NCBI GenBank assembly: GCA_050330975.1
Contig: JBHJHK010000301.1
Location: forward strand, 1-21,582
Origin: JBHJHK01 sp050330975
Lineage (GTDB): Bacteria; Pseudomonadota; Gammaproteobacteria; Competibacterales; Competibacteraceae
Length of the DNA: 21,582 nucleotides
Reading direction: 5' to 3'
Below the pieces are notes generated by a model. It was given only the letters and a program-made list of their open reading frames with translations. It was not told where the DNA came from and ran no database searches. The translations under genes and the position numbers were made by a program. This document shows positions 9,699 to 18,409 of this stretch, piece by piece (position 1 is the first letter of the stretch; each line of letters opens with the position of its first letter).

Positions 9699-9703
9699 GT
9701 CAG
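9676..9703 (-). promoter_or_regulatory. Putative cytochrome c4 promoter
   Basis: On the minus strand CTGACA (9703-9698, 5 of 6 against the -35 consensus) is followed after 16 bases by TAATAT (9681-9676, 4 of 6 against the -10). It points towards the cytochrome c4 start about 35 bases downstream. The surrounding stretch is markedly AT-richer than the genome context. Confidence 0.45.
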
Positions 9704-9835
9704 CGGGTTGGACGTCTTGTCGTTATGGGTCTGACTCAGCTCTTGGGTTTGGTGGCAGGGAAGGGGGCGCGGGATCTTGGGGTGCGGCGCGGCCCGGGTG
9801 TTGAATCGATGGACTTCACGCTGACGACAACGGTC

Positions 9836-10567
9836 ATGGCAATGGGGCGCGATACAGACAAGAGGGGGCAACGCTACCAGCGGGTGCAGTTTGTCACCAG
9901 CGCCCGGGAGTTGGATCAGCTACCCGCCGACGGGGGAAGGGAAGTGGCTTTTGTCGGGCGTTCCAACGCCGGCAAATCCAGCGCTCTCAACGCCATCACC
10001 CGTCAGTCCAACTTGGCTCGCACCAGCAAAACCCCCGGTCGCACCCAGTTGTTCAACGTCTTTCAGGTGGTGCCTGGACGCTATTTGATAGACCTGCCCG
10101 GCTATGGTTACGCCCGGGTGCCCGAGTCCATAAAGCGCCATTGGTACAAGACTTTACCGCGTTATTTTACCCGACGCAAAAGCCTTTGTGGGCTTTTTTT
10201 GCTCATGGATAGCCGCCATCCCCTCACCGAGGCCGACTGGGAGTTCCTCCAAGGGCATCGCCAGCCCAAGGCCCCCGGGCTGCCGATCCACGTGTTGCTC
10301 ACCAAGGCCGACAAGTTGGGGCGGGGGGCAGCCGCCAAGGCCCTAGCCGGGGTGCGGCGCGAATTGGCCCTCGTCGACCCCGCCATCAGCGTCCAGTTGT
10401 TTTCGAGTCCCCAGGGTTTGGGGCTGGAGACGGCGTGGGGGATGCTGGATCGCTGGTTGGGGCTGGAGGCGCCCGGCGTCGATCCCGCCGCCCCCGGGGA
10501 TGGCTGCGGTCGTACACCGCCGCCAGATGCTGAAAGTCCAAGTGGGTGTACACCTGGGTCGTCTTGA
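9836..10567 (+). CDS. engB: EngB/YihA ribosome-biogenesis GTPase
   Basis: EngB is a TRAFAC-class GTPase needed for 50S subunit maturation. All G motifs are visible: P-loop GRSNAGKSS at residues 41-49, switch I TSKTPGRTQ, G3 DLPGYG at 86-91, G4 TKAD at 156-159 and the G5-like FSS at 189-191. ATG 9836 gives MAMGRDTDKRGQRYQRVQFVTSA, which matches the family start; ATG 9809 or 9725 would add residues without counterpart. The conserved protein ends at MLDRWLGL near residue 210. A low-complexity tail of about 33 residues rich in Pro, Gly and Ser follows. That tail is antisense to the C-terminal codons of xerC, with a shared segment of 182 bases. The product is 243 residues against 210 in E. coli. 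Confidence 0.93.
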   Translation: MAMGRDTDKRGQRYQRVQFVTSARELDQLPADGGREVAFVGRSNAGKSSALNAITRQSNLARTSKTPGRTQLFNVFQVVPGRYLIDLPGYGYARVPESIKRHWYKTLPRYFTRRKSLCGLFLLMDSRHPLTEADWEFLQGHRQPKAPGLPIHVLLTKADKLGRGAAAKALAGVRRELALVDPAISVQLFSSPQGLGLETAWGMLDRWLGLEAPGVDPAAPGDGCGRTPPPDAESPSGCTPGSS

Positions 10568-11372
10568 TGTCGCTGTGGCCCAACAGCGCCTGGATGGCCC
10601 GCAGATCGCCGCTGGACTCCAGGAGATGGGAGGCGAAGGCGTGGCGCAGTAGGTGGGGGTGGAGGGCGAGGTCGATGCCCCACACCGAAGCCCAGCGGGC
10701 GAGGCGCTTTTGCACGGCCCGGGGGGTCAACGGCCTGCCGCCGCGGCCGACGAACAGGGCCGTTTCCTCGACTGCCGCCACCCGGGCCCGACGGGGGAGC
10801 CAGCGCCCCAGGGCGTCGACGGCAAAGCGCCCCACGGGCACCAGCCGGGTCTTTCGGCCCTTGCCGGTGACCCGCACGCTGCCCTCCACCAGGTCTACGT
10901 CCTCCACCGCCAAGCCCACCAGTTCCCCCAGGCGCAGCCCCGAGGAATAGAGCAATTCCAGCATGGCTGCATCGCGCCACTCCAGGTCGTCCCGGGGCGC
11001 GGGGGCCAGCAGGGCTTGATCCTGGTCCGGGGTGGGGACCTGGGGCAAGCGCGGCCGCGGTTTGGGGGCCGTGACGGTCCGGGCGGGGTTCTGGGGGCAA
11101 GCGCCCACGCGTTCTAGGTGGTCGAAGGCGGCCCGCAGGGCGGCGAGGGCCCGGCGCAGGCTGGCGGGTCCCACCCCGGCTCGATGGCGCCGGGCCAGAT
11201 AGTGGCGAATCTGCTGGGGCGTCACCTCCGGGAGGTTTGTGCCTTCGGCGGTGCAAAAGCCGGCGAACGCCCGCAGATCGCGGCTGTAGTGGTCTATGGT
11301 CAGCGGGGACAACTGCCCCGAGGTGCGCCAGTGATCCAGGCAGACCGCCACGGGGTCGTGGTCGGCGGTCAC
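10386..11372 (-). CDS. xerC: XerC tyrosine recombinase
   Basis: XerC works with XerD at dif, activated by FtsK, to resolve chromosome dimers. The 328-residue protein has the N-terminal SAM-like core-binding domain (about residues 1-90) and the catalytic domain with R147 (SGLRLGEL), K171 (TGKGRKTR), H240 and R243 (HPHLLRHAFASHLL), H266 (LLGHSDIKTTQ) and nucleophile Y275 (VYTHLDF). The ending QHLAAVYDRSHPRG is typical of XerC. A Pro/Arg-rich tail of about 34 residues follows and lies antisense to engB. GTG 11372 overlaps the stop of the upstream DUF484 gene as GTGA and matches the usual N-terminus. The frame is open further upstream, but only across DUF484. Confidence 0.94.
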   Translation of the reverse strand: MTADHDPVAVCLDHWRTSGQLSPLTIDHYSRDLRAFAGFCTAEGTNLPEVTPQQIRHYLARRHRAGVGPASLRRALAALRAAFDHLERVGACPQNPARTVTAPKPRPRLPQVPTPDQDQALLAPAPRDDLEWRDAAMLELLYSSGLRLGELVGLAVEDVDLVEGSVRVTGKGRKTRLVPVGRFAVDALGRWLPRRARVAAVEETALFVGRGGRPLTPRAVQKRLARWASVWGIDLALHPHLLRHAFASHLLESSGDLRAIQALLGHSDIKTTQVYTHLDFQHLAAVYDRSHPRGRRDRRRAPPAPTSDPASPTPSPAPNPGDSKTTGR

Positions 11373-12094
11373 TCGCTGCGACGGGGGTTGCAGATGGGGC
11401 CCAGGTGGGGCTGGAGGGCGTGGCTGATGAGTTCCCCAGTGCGGTGCAGGAACTGGGTGTCCATGGTGGGGTGGAAGCGTTGGGGGTCTTGGCTCCCCAC
11501 CCCCAACAGGCCCTGCCAGTCGCCGTACCCCAAGGGCACCACCGCCGCCGAAGCCACCTGGGAGGCGCTGGGGCCAAACAGGCCGCGACTCTGTTCGGCG
11601 GTGAGGCGACCACACAGGGGTTGGCCGTGGTGTAGCAGGGCCTTGAAGGGGGTCAGGTGGCTCTCGGTGACAAACGCCGTGGCATGGGACACGGGCGCTA
11701 GGGGTTCGGCCACCAACTGCAGGGCGGTGAAGTCGGCGTGGAACTCGTCCCGCAATATCCCTTGCAGGTTGTGGAGCATGTCGTCCAGGTCCTCGGCCTC
11801 TAGGAGGGTCAAGGTGAGGAGTTGAAAGCGCTTGAACAGCCGATCGTTGTCCCGGGCCACGGCGATGAGCTCCTTGAGCTTGCGCCGCAGCCGGGTATTT
11901 TGCTCCCGCAGGTGGGCCACCTGGCGCTCCACTAGGGAAACCGCCCCCCGGACGGGGTGGGGAATGGCTAGTGTTTCCAGCAAGTGGGTGTGGCGGTTGA
12001 AGAAATCCGGATGGGCTTGGAGGTAATCGGCGATGGCCTGTTCCCCACTGCGCCCTCCCACCCGTTGATCCGGGCGACGCCGCGGTTCGGTCAT
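11369..12094 (-). CDS. DUF484 (GAF-like) protein
   Basis: The family is consistently found between dapF and xerC in gammaproteobacteria; its biochemical role is not established. The 241-residue protein starts with a basic stretch, then the conserved IADYLQAHPDFFNRHTHLLETLAIPHP. A charged coiled-coil-like segment, about residues 52-85 (SLVERQVAHLREQNTRLRRKL), leads into a GAF-like domain with ASAAVVPLGYGDWQGLLGVGSQDPQRFHPTMDTQFL. ATG 12094 is preceded by GGGAGAG six bases upstream, better than ATG 12136 inside the end of dapF. The stop overlaps the xerC start, suggesting translational coupling. Confidence 0.9.
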   Translation of the reverse strand: MTEPRRRPDQRVGGRSGEQAIADYLQAHPDFFNRHTHLLETLAIPHPVRGAVSLVERQVAHLREQNTRLRRKLKELIAVARDNDRLFKRFQLLTLTLLEAEDLDDMLHNLQGILRDEFHADFTALQLVAEPLAPVSHATAFVTESHLTPFKALLHHGQPLCGRLTAEQSRGLFGPSASQVASAAVVPLGYGDWQGLLGVGSQDPQRFHPTMDTQFLHRTGELISHALQPHLGPICNPRRSE

Positions 12095-12128
12095 GGCTGG
12101 CTCTCCCTCGGTTGTTTGGCCGACAAAA

Positions 12129-12983
12129 TCACACAAATGCCTCCAACCCCGCCAGTTCCAAGGTGCCGTCGAAGACGTGGACGGCGGGACCGGTCATGGT
12201 CAAGGGTTGGCTCGAGTCTTCCCAGGCGATGGTGAGGCGTCCTCCGGGGAGTTCCACGGCGACTCGGGGGGGCAACAGCCCCTGGTGGCGGCCCACGGCC
12301 ACGGCGGCACAGGCGCCGCTGCCGCAGGCACGGGTCTCGCCGACGCCCCGTTCGAACACCCGCAGGCGGAGGCGGTGGGGGTCGAGGCGCTGGGCAAAAC
12401 CGACGTTGACCCCGGCGGGGAACCGGGGATGGCGTTGAATGGCCGGTCCCAAGGTGGCCACGGGGGCGAGGTCTACGTCGTCGACCCACAGCACCGCGTG
12501 GGGATTGCCCAGGGCGACGACGCCGATGTCCAGGGTCTGGCCGTCGACTTGCAATGGATGGTGGGGAGCGGCGGCGGCGGCGACAAAGGGCACACTGGGG
12601 GGGTCAAAGGTGGGGAGCCCCATGGTGGCGGTGACTTCGCCGTCGGCGTCAAAGGAGAGGTCCATGACGCCGTCGCGGGTGGCCACCCGCAGGTCTGCGT
12701 CGGCGGGCAGCGCGCTGCGACGCTGGAGGAAGCACCCGATGCAGCGCACGCCATTGCCACACTGGCCCACCTCGCCGCCATCGGCGTTGAAAATGCGATA
12801 GCCCACGTCGACATCGGGGCGAGGGGGAGGATCGATGAGCAACAGTTGATCGAAACCGACGCCGGTGTGGCGGTCGGCCAAACGGCGGATGAGGTCTGGG
12901 GTCAAGGCTACGGGTTGTCGTCTGGTGTCGATGACCACAAAGTCGTTGCCCAGACCGTGCATCTTGCTGAAGGCGAGGGTCAT
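12129..12983 (-). CDS. dapF: Diaminopimelate epimerase
   Basis: DapF interconverts LL- and meso-diaminopimelate, the precursor of lysine and of the peptidoglycan cross-link. The 284-residue product begins MTLAFSKMHGLGNDFVVID as in the family. Catalytic Cys75 is in NADGGEVGQCGNGVRC and Cys220 in GETRACGSGACAA. The GNPHAV and GVNVGFAQ segments are also present. ATG 12983 fits the family start; ATG 13028 or 13004 would add an unconserved leader. It lies 52 bases after lysA in the same direction and shares its pathway. Confidence 0.95.
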   Translation of the reverse strand: MTLAFSKMHGLGNDFVVIDTRRQPVALTPDLIRRLADRHTGVGFDQLLLIDPPPRPDVDVGYRIFNADGGEVGQCGNGVRCIGCFLQRRSALPADADLRVATRDGVMDLSFDADGEVTATMGLPTFDPPSVPFVAAAAAPHHPLQVDGQTLDIGVVALGNPHAVLWVDDVDLAPVATLGPAIQRHPRFPAGVNVGFAQRLDPHRLRLRVFERGVGETRACGSGACAAVAVGRHQGLLPPRVAVELPGGRLTIAWEDSSQPLTMTGPAVHVFDGTLELAGLEAFV

Positions 12984-13035
12984 GGTCACAGTATACCCAA
13001 CCATCCGCCGGCCATGGCCGTGGGGCATTCAAGGC

Positions 13036-14304
13036 TCAAGGCAAAGGGCTCTCGTCGGCGAGGAGCTGGGCGATGGTCTCGCGCCGACGCACCACGTGGA
13101 AGCGGTCCCCGTCCACCAGGACTTCGGGGGCCCGGGGGCGGGTGTTGTAGTTGCTGCTCATGGCAAAGCCGTAGGCGCCGGCGTCTCGCACCGCCAACAG
13201 ATCGCCCACGGCTAGGCACAGGGGCCGATCCTTGCCCAAGAAATCCCCGGTTTCGCACACCGGCCCCACCACGTCGTAGGTCAAGGCCTCGCCGGGTCGG
13301 GGGACCACCGCTTCGATGCGCTGGTAGGCGCCGTAGAGGGCTGGGCGCAGGAGGTCGTTCATGGCGGCGTCCACCACGGCAAAGCGCTTGGCCGGGTTTT
13401 CCTTGAGGTATTCCACCCGGGTCAGCAGCACCCCGGCGGGGCCGCTGATGGCCCGGCCCGGTTCCAGCCAGACCTCCAACTGGGCCTGGCCCGCCCCTTG
13501 CAGAGCTTGGCACAGGGCTCGGACCTGGGCCCCGGGGTCGGGGGGGGACTCCTCGTCGCGGTAGGCGATCCCCAGGCCTCCCCCCACGTCGATGTGTTCG
13601 AGGGAGATGCCGCTGGTCTCCAGCTCGGCCACCAGGGCCAGCACTCGCTCCAGGGCGGCGAGGAACGGCGTTAGGCTCAGCAGCTGGGAGCCGATGTGAC
13701 AGTCCACCCCACAGACCCGCAGGGAGGGCCGGTGGGCGGCCCAGCGGTAGATGGCCAGGGCCGAGGGGATGTCGATGCCGAATTTGTTTTCCTTGAGGCC
13801 GGTGGCGATGTAGGGGTGGGTCTCGGCGTCGACGTCGGGGTTGACCCGCAGCGACACGGGCGCCACCTTGCCCATGGCGCGGGCGACTTCATCGATGCGC
13901 TCCAACTCGGCTTTGGATTCGGCGTTGAAGCAGCGGATGCCCACCTCCAGGGCCCGTTGGATTTCGTCGCGGGTCTTGCCCACCCCGGAGAACACCACCT
14001 GGTCGGGATCGCCGCCGGCGGCCAACACCCGCTCCAGCTCCCCCTGGGAGACGATGTCGAATCCAGAGCCCAGGCGAGCCAGGACGCTCAATACCCCCAA
14101 GTTGCCGTTGGCCTTGACGGCGTAGCACACCAGGTGGGGGTGGGGGCCAAAGGCGCCGTCGAAGGCTCGCCAGTGGTTTTCCAAGGCGGCCTTGGAATAG
14201 ACGTAACAGGGGGTGCCCACGGCCTCGGCGATGGCGGTCAAGGGCACGTTCTCGGCGGCCAGCTGCCCGTCGCGCTGGGCGAAGTTCGGGGTGGCGGGAG
14301 TCAC
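13036..14304 (-). CDS. lysA: Diaminopimelate decarboxylase
   Basis: LysA is a PLP-dependent decarboxylase that makes L-lysine from meso-diaminopimelate, the step after DapF. The 422-residue protein has the PLP lysine K64 in YAVKANGN, the HIGSQL motif, the phosphate-binding GGGLGI, LEPGRAI and the dimer-interface cysteine in VCETGDFL. It ends near YNTRPRAPEVLVDG, followed by a short tail. The GTG start at 14304 overlaps the lptM stop as GTGA and gives the expected N-terminus for the alanine racemase-like fold. No transcription signal is visible between lptM and lysA. Confidence 0.96.
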   Translation of the reverse strand: MTPATPNFAQRDGQLAAENVPLTAIAEAVGTPCYVYSKAALENHWRAFDGAFGPHPHLVCYAVKANGNLGVLSVLARLGSGFDIVSQGELERVLAAGGDPDQVVFSGVGKTRDEIQRALEVGIRCFNAESKAELERIDEVARAMGKVAPVSLRVNPDVDAETHPYIATGLKENKFGIDIPSALAIYRWAAHRPSLRVCGVDCHIGSQLLSLTPFLAALERVLALVAELETSGISLEHIDVGGGLGIAYRDEESPPDPGAQVRALCQALQGAGQAQLEVWLEPGRAISGPAGVLLTRVEYLKENPAKRFAVVDAAMNDLLRPALYGAYQRIEAVVPRPGEALTYDVVGPVCETGDFLGKDRPLCLAVGDLLAVRDAGAYGFAMSSNYNTRPRAPEVLVDGDRFHVVRRRETIAQLLADESPLP

Positions 14305-14507
14305 GGTGCCACCGCCTGGTCGGCGGGGGAATCATCTTCCAAGGCCAGTTCGCCCTCCCCCCCCTGTGTTGGGGTACCGGCTTCCCTGGTGACGGCGGGG
14401 GGCGGTGAGTCCGGCAAGAACAGCGCCCCCTTTTGGCCGCAGCCGGCGAGGGGCAGGGCCGTCAGCAGCGGGATGACGGAGAAGAAGGGGAGGATCGGTC
14501 GGGGCAT
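14301..14507 (-). CDS. lptM: LptM/YifL-like small lipoprotein
   Basis: A 68-residue lipoprotein with an N-terminal signal ending in the lipobox LAGC (cysteine at about residue 23), then GQKGALFLP, the hallmark of LptM. LptM assists oxidative maturation of the LptD/LptE outer-membrane translocon in E. coli. The rest is an acidic, Pro/Ala-rich tail with no fold visible. Its position directly upstream of lysA, overlapping by four bases, matches the yifL-dapF neighbourhood of other gammaproteobacteria. The purine-rich sequence before ATG 14507 is poor in classical Shine-Dalgarno matches. Confidence 0.88.
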   Translation of the reverse strand: MPRPILPFFSVIPLLTALPLAGCGQKGALFLPDSPPPAVTREAGTPTQGGEGELALEDDSPADQAVAP

Positions 14508-14516
14508 GGTGCTTTT

Positions 14517-14547
14517 TTGATCGGGGGTACAAAACAGTTAGTATAAG
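14517..14547 (+). promoter_or_regulatory. Weak promoter-like sequence in the lptM/carboxylesterase divergent gap
   Basis: In the 73-base gap between divergent genes, TTGATC (14517-14522) and TATAAG (14542-14547) face the esterase gene with a long 19-base spacer. On the other strand TATACT (14545-14540) could serve lptM, but no good -35 was found for it. The gap is AT-rich relative to its flanks, as expected for a divergent promoter region. Confidence 0.3.
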
Positions 14548-14580
14548 GCTTTCCGCTGTCACCTGCGAGCATTGCCGGCC

Positions 14581-15261
14581 ATGACCGACCGCCTCACCAC
14601 CGTTGAAATCGACCCCAAAAGTCCCCCCCGGGCCGCGGTGATCTGGATGCACGGCCTCGGGGCCGACGCCCACGACTTCGAACCCATTGTTCCCCACCTG
14701 GGGTTGGAGGGGTTGGGGGTGCGGTTTGTATTTCCCAACGCCCCACGACAGCCCGTCACCATCAACGGTGGCATGGTGATGCCCGCCTGGTACGACGTAT
14801 TGTCCATGGACATTCCCCGCCGGGAGGATGCCGCGGGACTGCGGGCCTCGGAGGCCGCCCTTCGCCAGTTGATCGAGGCCGAGGTGGCCCGGGGGATTCC
14901 CCCCGAGGCCATCGTCTTGGCGGGCTTTTCCCAAGGGGGCGTGATGGCCCTCCAGACGGGGTTGCGCCATCCCGAGGCCCTGGGGGGCATTCTGGCGCTG
15001 TCGTGTTACTTGCCCCTCAAAGACCACGTGGCCGCCGAGCGCCACCCCGCCAACCAGAACATTCCCATCTTTTTTGCCCACGGTCGCTTTGACCCGGTGA
15101 TCCCCATGGCCTACGGCAAGGCCAGCGTCGAGCGGTTGGAAGCCCTGGGGTACGCCGTGGAATGGCGGGAGTATCCCATGGAGCACGCCGTGTCCCCCGA
15201 GGAGATCCAGGACATCGGCCAGTGGTTCCGGCGGGTATTGGCCGAGCCCCAGGTGCCCTAG
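14581..15261 (+). CDS. Alpha/beta-hydrolase carboxylesterase (phospholipase/carboxylesterase family)
   Basis: A cytoplasmic serine esterase of the family that includes Pseudomonas carboxylesterase II and acyl-protein thioesterases. The physiological substrate is not known. The 226-residue product starts with a strand and the oxyanion loop VIWMHGLGADAHDF (residues 20-33), then FPNAPRQPVTINGG. The nucleophile S117 is in GFSQGG, the acid D171 in HGRFDPVIP and the base H202 in YPMEHAVSPEE, so the triad is complete. This contrasts with the damaged triad of the pip homologue. ATG 14581 is preferred to TTG 14572, which adds three residues. It converges on the DUF924 gene 20 bases away. Confidence 0.92.
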   Translation: MTDRLTTVEIDPKSPPRAAVIWMHGLGADAHDFEPIVPHLGLEGLGVRFVFPNAPRQPVTINGGMVMPAWYDVLSMDIPRREDAAGLRASEAALRQLIEAEVARGIPPEAIVLAGFSQGGVMALQTGLRHPEALGGILALSCYLPLKDHVAAERHPANQNIPIFFAHGRFDPVIPMAYGKASVERLEALGYAVEWREYPMEHAVSPEEIQDIGQWFRRVLAEPQVP

Positions 15262-15281
15262 CCCCTGCCCGGGGCCGGCCT

Positions 15282-15833
15282 TCAACCGCGAAAGGCGTCG
15301 TCCCGGGCCAAGTAGGCGGCCTCGTCGGGGGTCGAGGTCCTGTCCAATGGGGCGTTGCGGTGGGGAAAGCGGCCAAAGCGGGCGATGATATCCCGGTGTT
15401 GGCGGGCGTGGCGCAAGTTGTGGCTGAGGCCCGCGGCGGCGTACAGCTCCACCCCCCGCTCCTGGGTCGCCAGGGATTCGGCGTGCATGTAGGGCATGTA
15501 CAAAAACGCCCGGCCGTCGTCGTCCAAGGCTGCATCGAAGCCCTGGGCCACGGCGCGCTGGGCCACCGTCAGGGCCTTGGCGTCCTGGGCGAAGGCGTTG
15601 GCGGTGTCGCGGTGCAAGTTGCGGGGCAATTGATCCAGGGCGATGACCAAGGCCAGGGCGCCCCGGGGGGTCGTCTGCCAGGCGTCGAGGTCGCCGCGCC
15701 CAGCGGCGGCTGCCACTGGGGCAAACTCTCTGGCGAGGCGGGCGTCGAAAGCCGGGTCCTTTTTGAACCAGAACTCTCGATGGGCGGGGTCAAACCAGAA
15801 ATCCAGTAGGGGATCGAAGGATGGCAGCGACAT
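15282..15833 (-). CDS. DUF924 family protein
   Basis: A 183-residue soluble protein of the DUF924 family, an all-helical fold related to TPR proteins with no established activity. Family landmarks are the N-terminal FWFDPAHREFWFKKDPAFD, DQLPRNLHRDTANAFAQDAKAL, FLYMPYMHAESLATQERG and the histidine-rich HRDIIARFGRFPHRNAPLDR. The ending TPDEAAYLARDDAFRG is near the usual end. ATG 15833 follows GGAG at about 11 bases. It diverges from uup with only 38 bases between the starts, so the two promoters must overlap or lie inside the genes. Confidence 0.87.
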   Translation of the reverse strand: MSLPSFDPLLDFWFDPAHREFWFKKDPAFDARLAREFAPVAAAAGRGDLDAWQTTPRGALALVIALDQLPRNLHRDTANAFAQDAKALTVAQRAVAQGFDAALDDDGRAFLYMPYMHAESLATQERGVELYAAAGLSHNLRHARQHRDIIARFGRFPHRNAPLDRTSTPDEAAYLARDDAFRG

Positions 15834-15871
15834 GGGGCTGTGATCTCCACAAATAACCGTGAGGATACATC

Positions 15872-17812
<1,941 letters not shown>

Positions 17813-17819
17813 TGGACGT

Positions 17820-17835
17820 CGGTCCTTACGGACCG
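17820..17835 (+). terminator. Hairpin downstream of uup
   Basis: CGGTCC (17820-17825) pairs with GGACCG (17830-17835) around TTAC, seven bases after the uup stop. No T-run follows, so it is only a candidate terminator or 3'-end stabiliser. Confidence 0.35.
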
Positions 17836-17962
17836 GTGGAAAATCTCCCTTCGACGGGGTTGGCTTTGAGTCAGTGTTGGAGGTGAGACGGACCTTTCGA
17901 GTTTTCCGTGAAACGCTCTAAATGCCGTGTTGTGCTTCGTCTCGAGCGGCCCTCACCCCCGG

Positions 17963-17995
17963 CCCCTCTCCCCCACCGATGGTGCGGGAGAGGGG
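17963..17995. repeat. REP-like inverted repeat hairpin
   Basis: CCCCTCTCCC (17963-17972) is complementary to GGGAGAGGGG (17986-17995). Inside, after one C/C mismatch, CACC pairs with GGTG around the loop GAT. The upstream TCACC and the following GTGA extend the pattern. It resembles the short CCCTCTCCC/GGGAGAGGG palindromes scattered between genes in many beta- and gammaproteobacteria. Only one copy is present in this window, so its repetitive nature here is inferred. Confidence 0.6.
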
Positions 17996-18095
17996 TGACT
18001 TGGTCGGGTGCGTTGGTCAAATTCTTCAAAAGGGGGGGCCGTCCGAAGGGGTACTGGGCATGGGCTTCAGGGAAGATCCGAAACAATCTGTGAGA

Positions 18096-18114
18096 CTTTT
18101 GAAATATTCAAAAG
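18096..18114. promoter_or_regulatory. AT-rich perfect palindrome upstream of the antitoxin remnant
   Basis: CTTTTGAA (18096-18103) and TTCAAAAG (18107-18114) form a perfect inverted repeat around ATA. It lies about 85 bases before the Phd/YefM-like gene, a family that usually represses its own promoter through such palindromes. Function is inferred from position only. Confidence 0.35.
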
Positions 18115-18197
18115 CGCTACTCCCGAAAAGCTTGGTTCAATGGGTTGGGCTAAGTTTGTCGATCCCCGACGCTTAGAGGGGGCAAGCTATATGTGGT

Positions 18198-18341
18198 ATG
18201 CAACGCTGTCTGATTGTCGAAGTGGCAGATGCCAAGGCCCGGCTATCTGAGTTGATTCAACGGGCGGAGGCTGGAGAAACCGTGATCATCGCCCGAGATA
18301 AGCAACCGGCGGTGCAGCTGATACCGGTGATACCTTTTTAA
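18198..18341 (+). CDS. Short Phd/YefM-family antitoxin, apparently truncated and without toxin
   Basis: A 47-codon gene from ATG 18198 to TAA 18341. Its core VEVADAKARLSELI, then QRAEAGETVIIARD and PAVQLIPV, is the conserved DNA-binding half of Phd/YefM antitoxins, covering the alpha/beta fold that dimerises on operator DNA. Typical members have about 75 to 90 residues and end in a toxin-neutralising helix; here the protein stops at PVIPF, just after the DNA-binding domain. No toxin gene follows, since the next gene (18410) is the M24 hydrolase 68 bases on. No strong ribosome-binding sequence is visible; a G-run about 16 bases upstream is too distant. It may be a decayed toxin-antitoxin pair or a free-standing regulator. 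The domain match is good; expression is uncertain. Confidence 0.65.
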   Translation: MQRCLIVEVADAKARLSELIQRAEAGETVIIARDKQPAVQLIPVIPF

Positions 18342-18409
18342 CCTTCTCCCCCATGGCTCCCATCCCCGAGTGCTAAACTCGACGCAAGCCATCGACAAAG
18401 GAAACGACC

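Larger units (their letters stand above)
17813..18197. other. Non-coding region between uup and the antitoxin remnant
   Basis: No ORF here has a recognisable domain or ribosome-binding site; short open frames of 60 to 84 codons overlap one another and cross the hairpin. The region holds the uup-proximal hairpin, a REP-like inverted repeat at 17963-17995 and an AT-rich palindrome at 18096-18114. The octamer TTCAAAAG occurs at 18025-18032 and again at 18107-18114. The base composition is less GC-rich than the flanking genes. Confidence 0.6.

Noticed and set aside
10162..11613. Minus-strand ORF of 483 codons across engB, xerC and DUF484
   Set aside because: Pro/Arg/Gly-rich shadow with no domain; XerC is encoded in another minus-strand frame with all catalytic residues.
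12983..12995. TATACT six bases before the dapF ATG, which would give a leaderless transcript
   Set aside because: No acceptable -35 was found at a normal distance, and the gene follows lysA closely in an operon.
12093..13406. Plus-strand ORF of 437 codons opposite dapF and lysA
   Set aside because: Gly/His/Val-rich antisense translation; dapF and lysA have complete active sites on the other strand.
15262..15276. GCCCC/GGGGC mini-hairpin between the convergent esterase and DUF924 genes
   Set aside because: Only five base pairs, no T-run, and such dyads are expected often at this GC content.
18008..18250. 80-codon plus-strand ORF overlapping the antitoxin remnant
   Set aside because: No domain, crosses the palindrome, and is in a different frame from the clear Phd/YefM motif.
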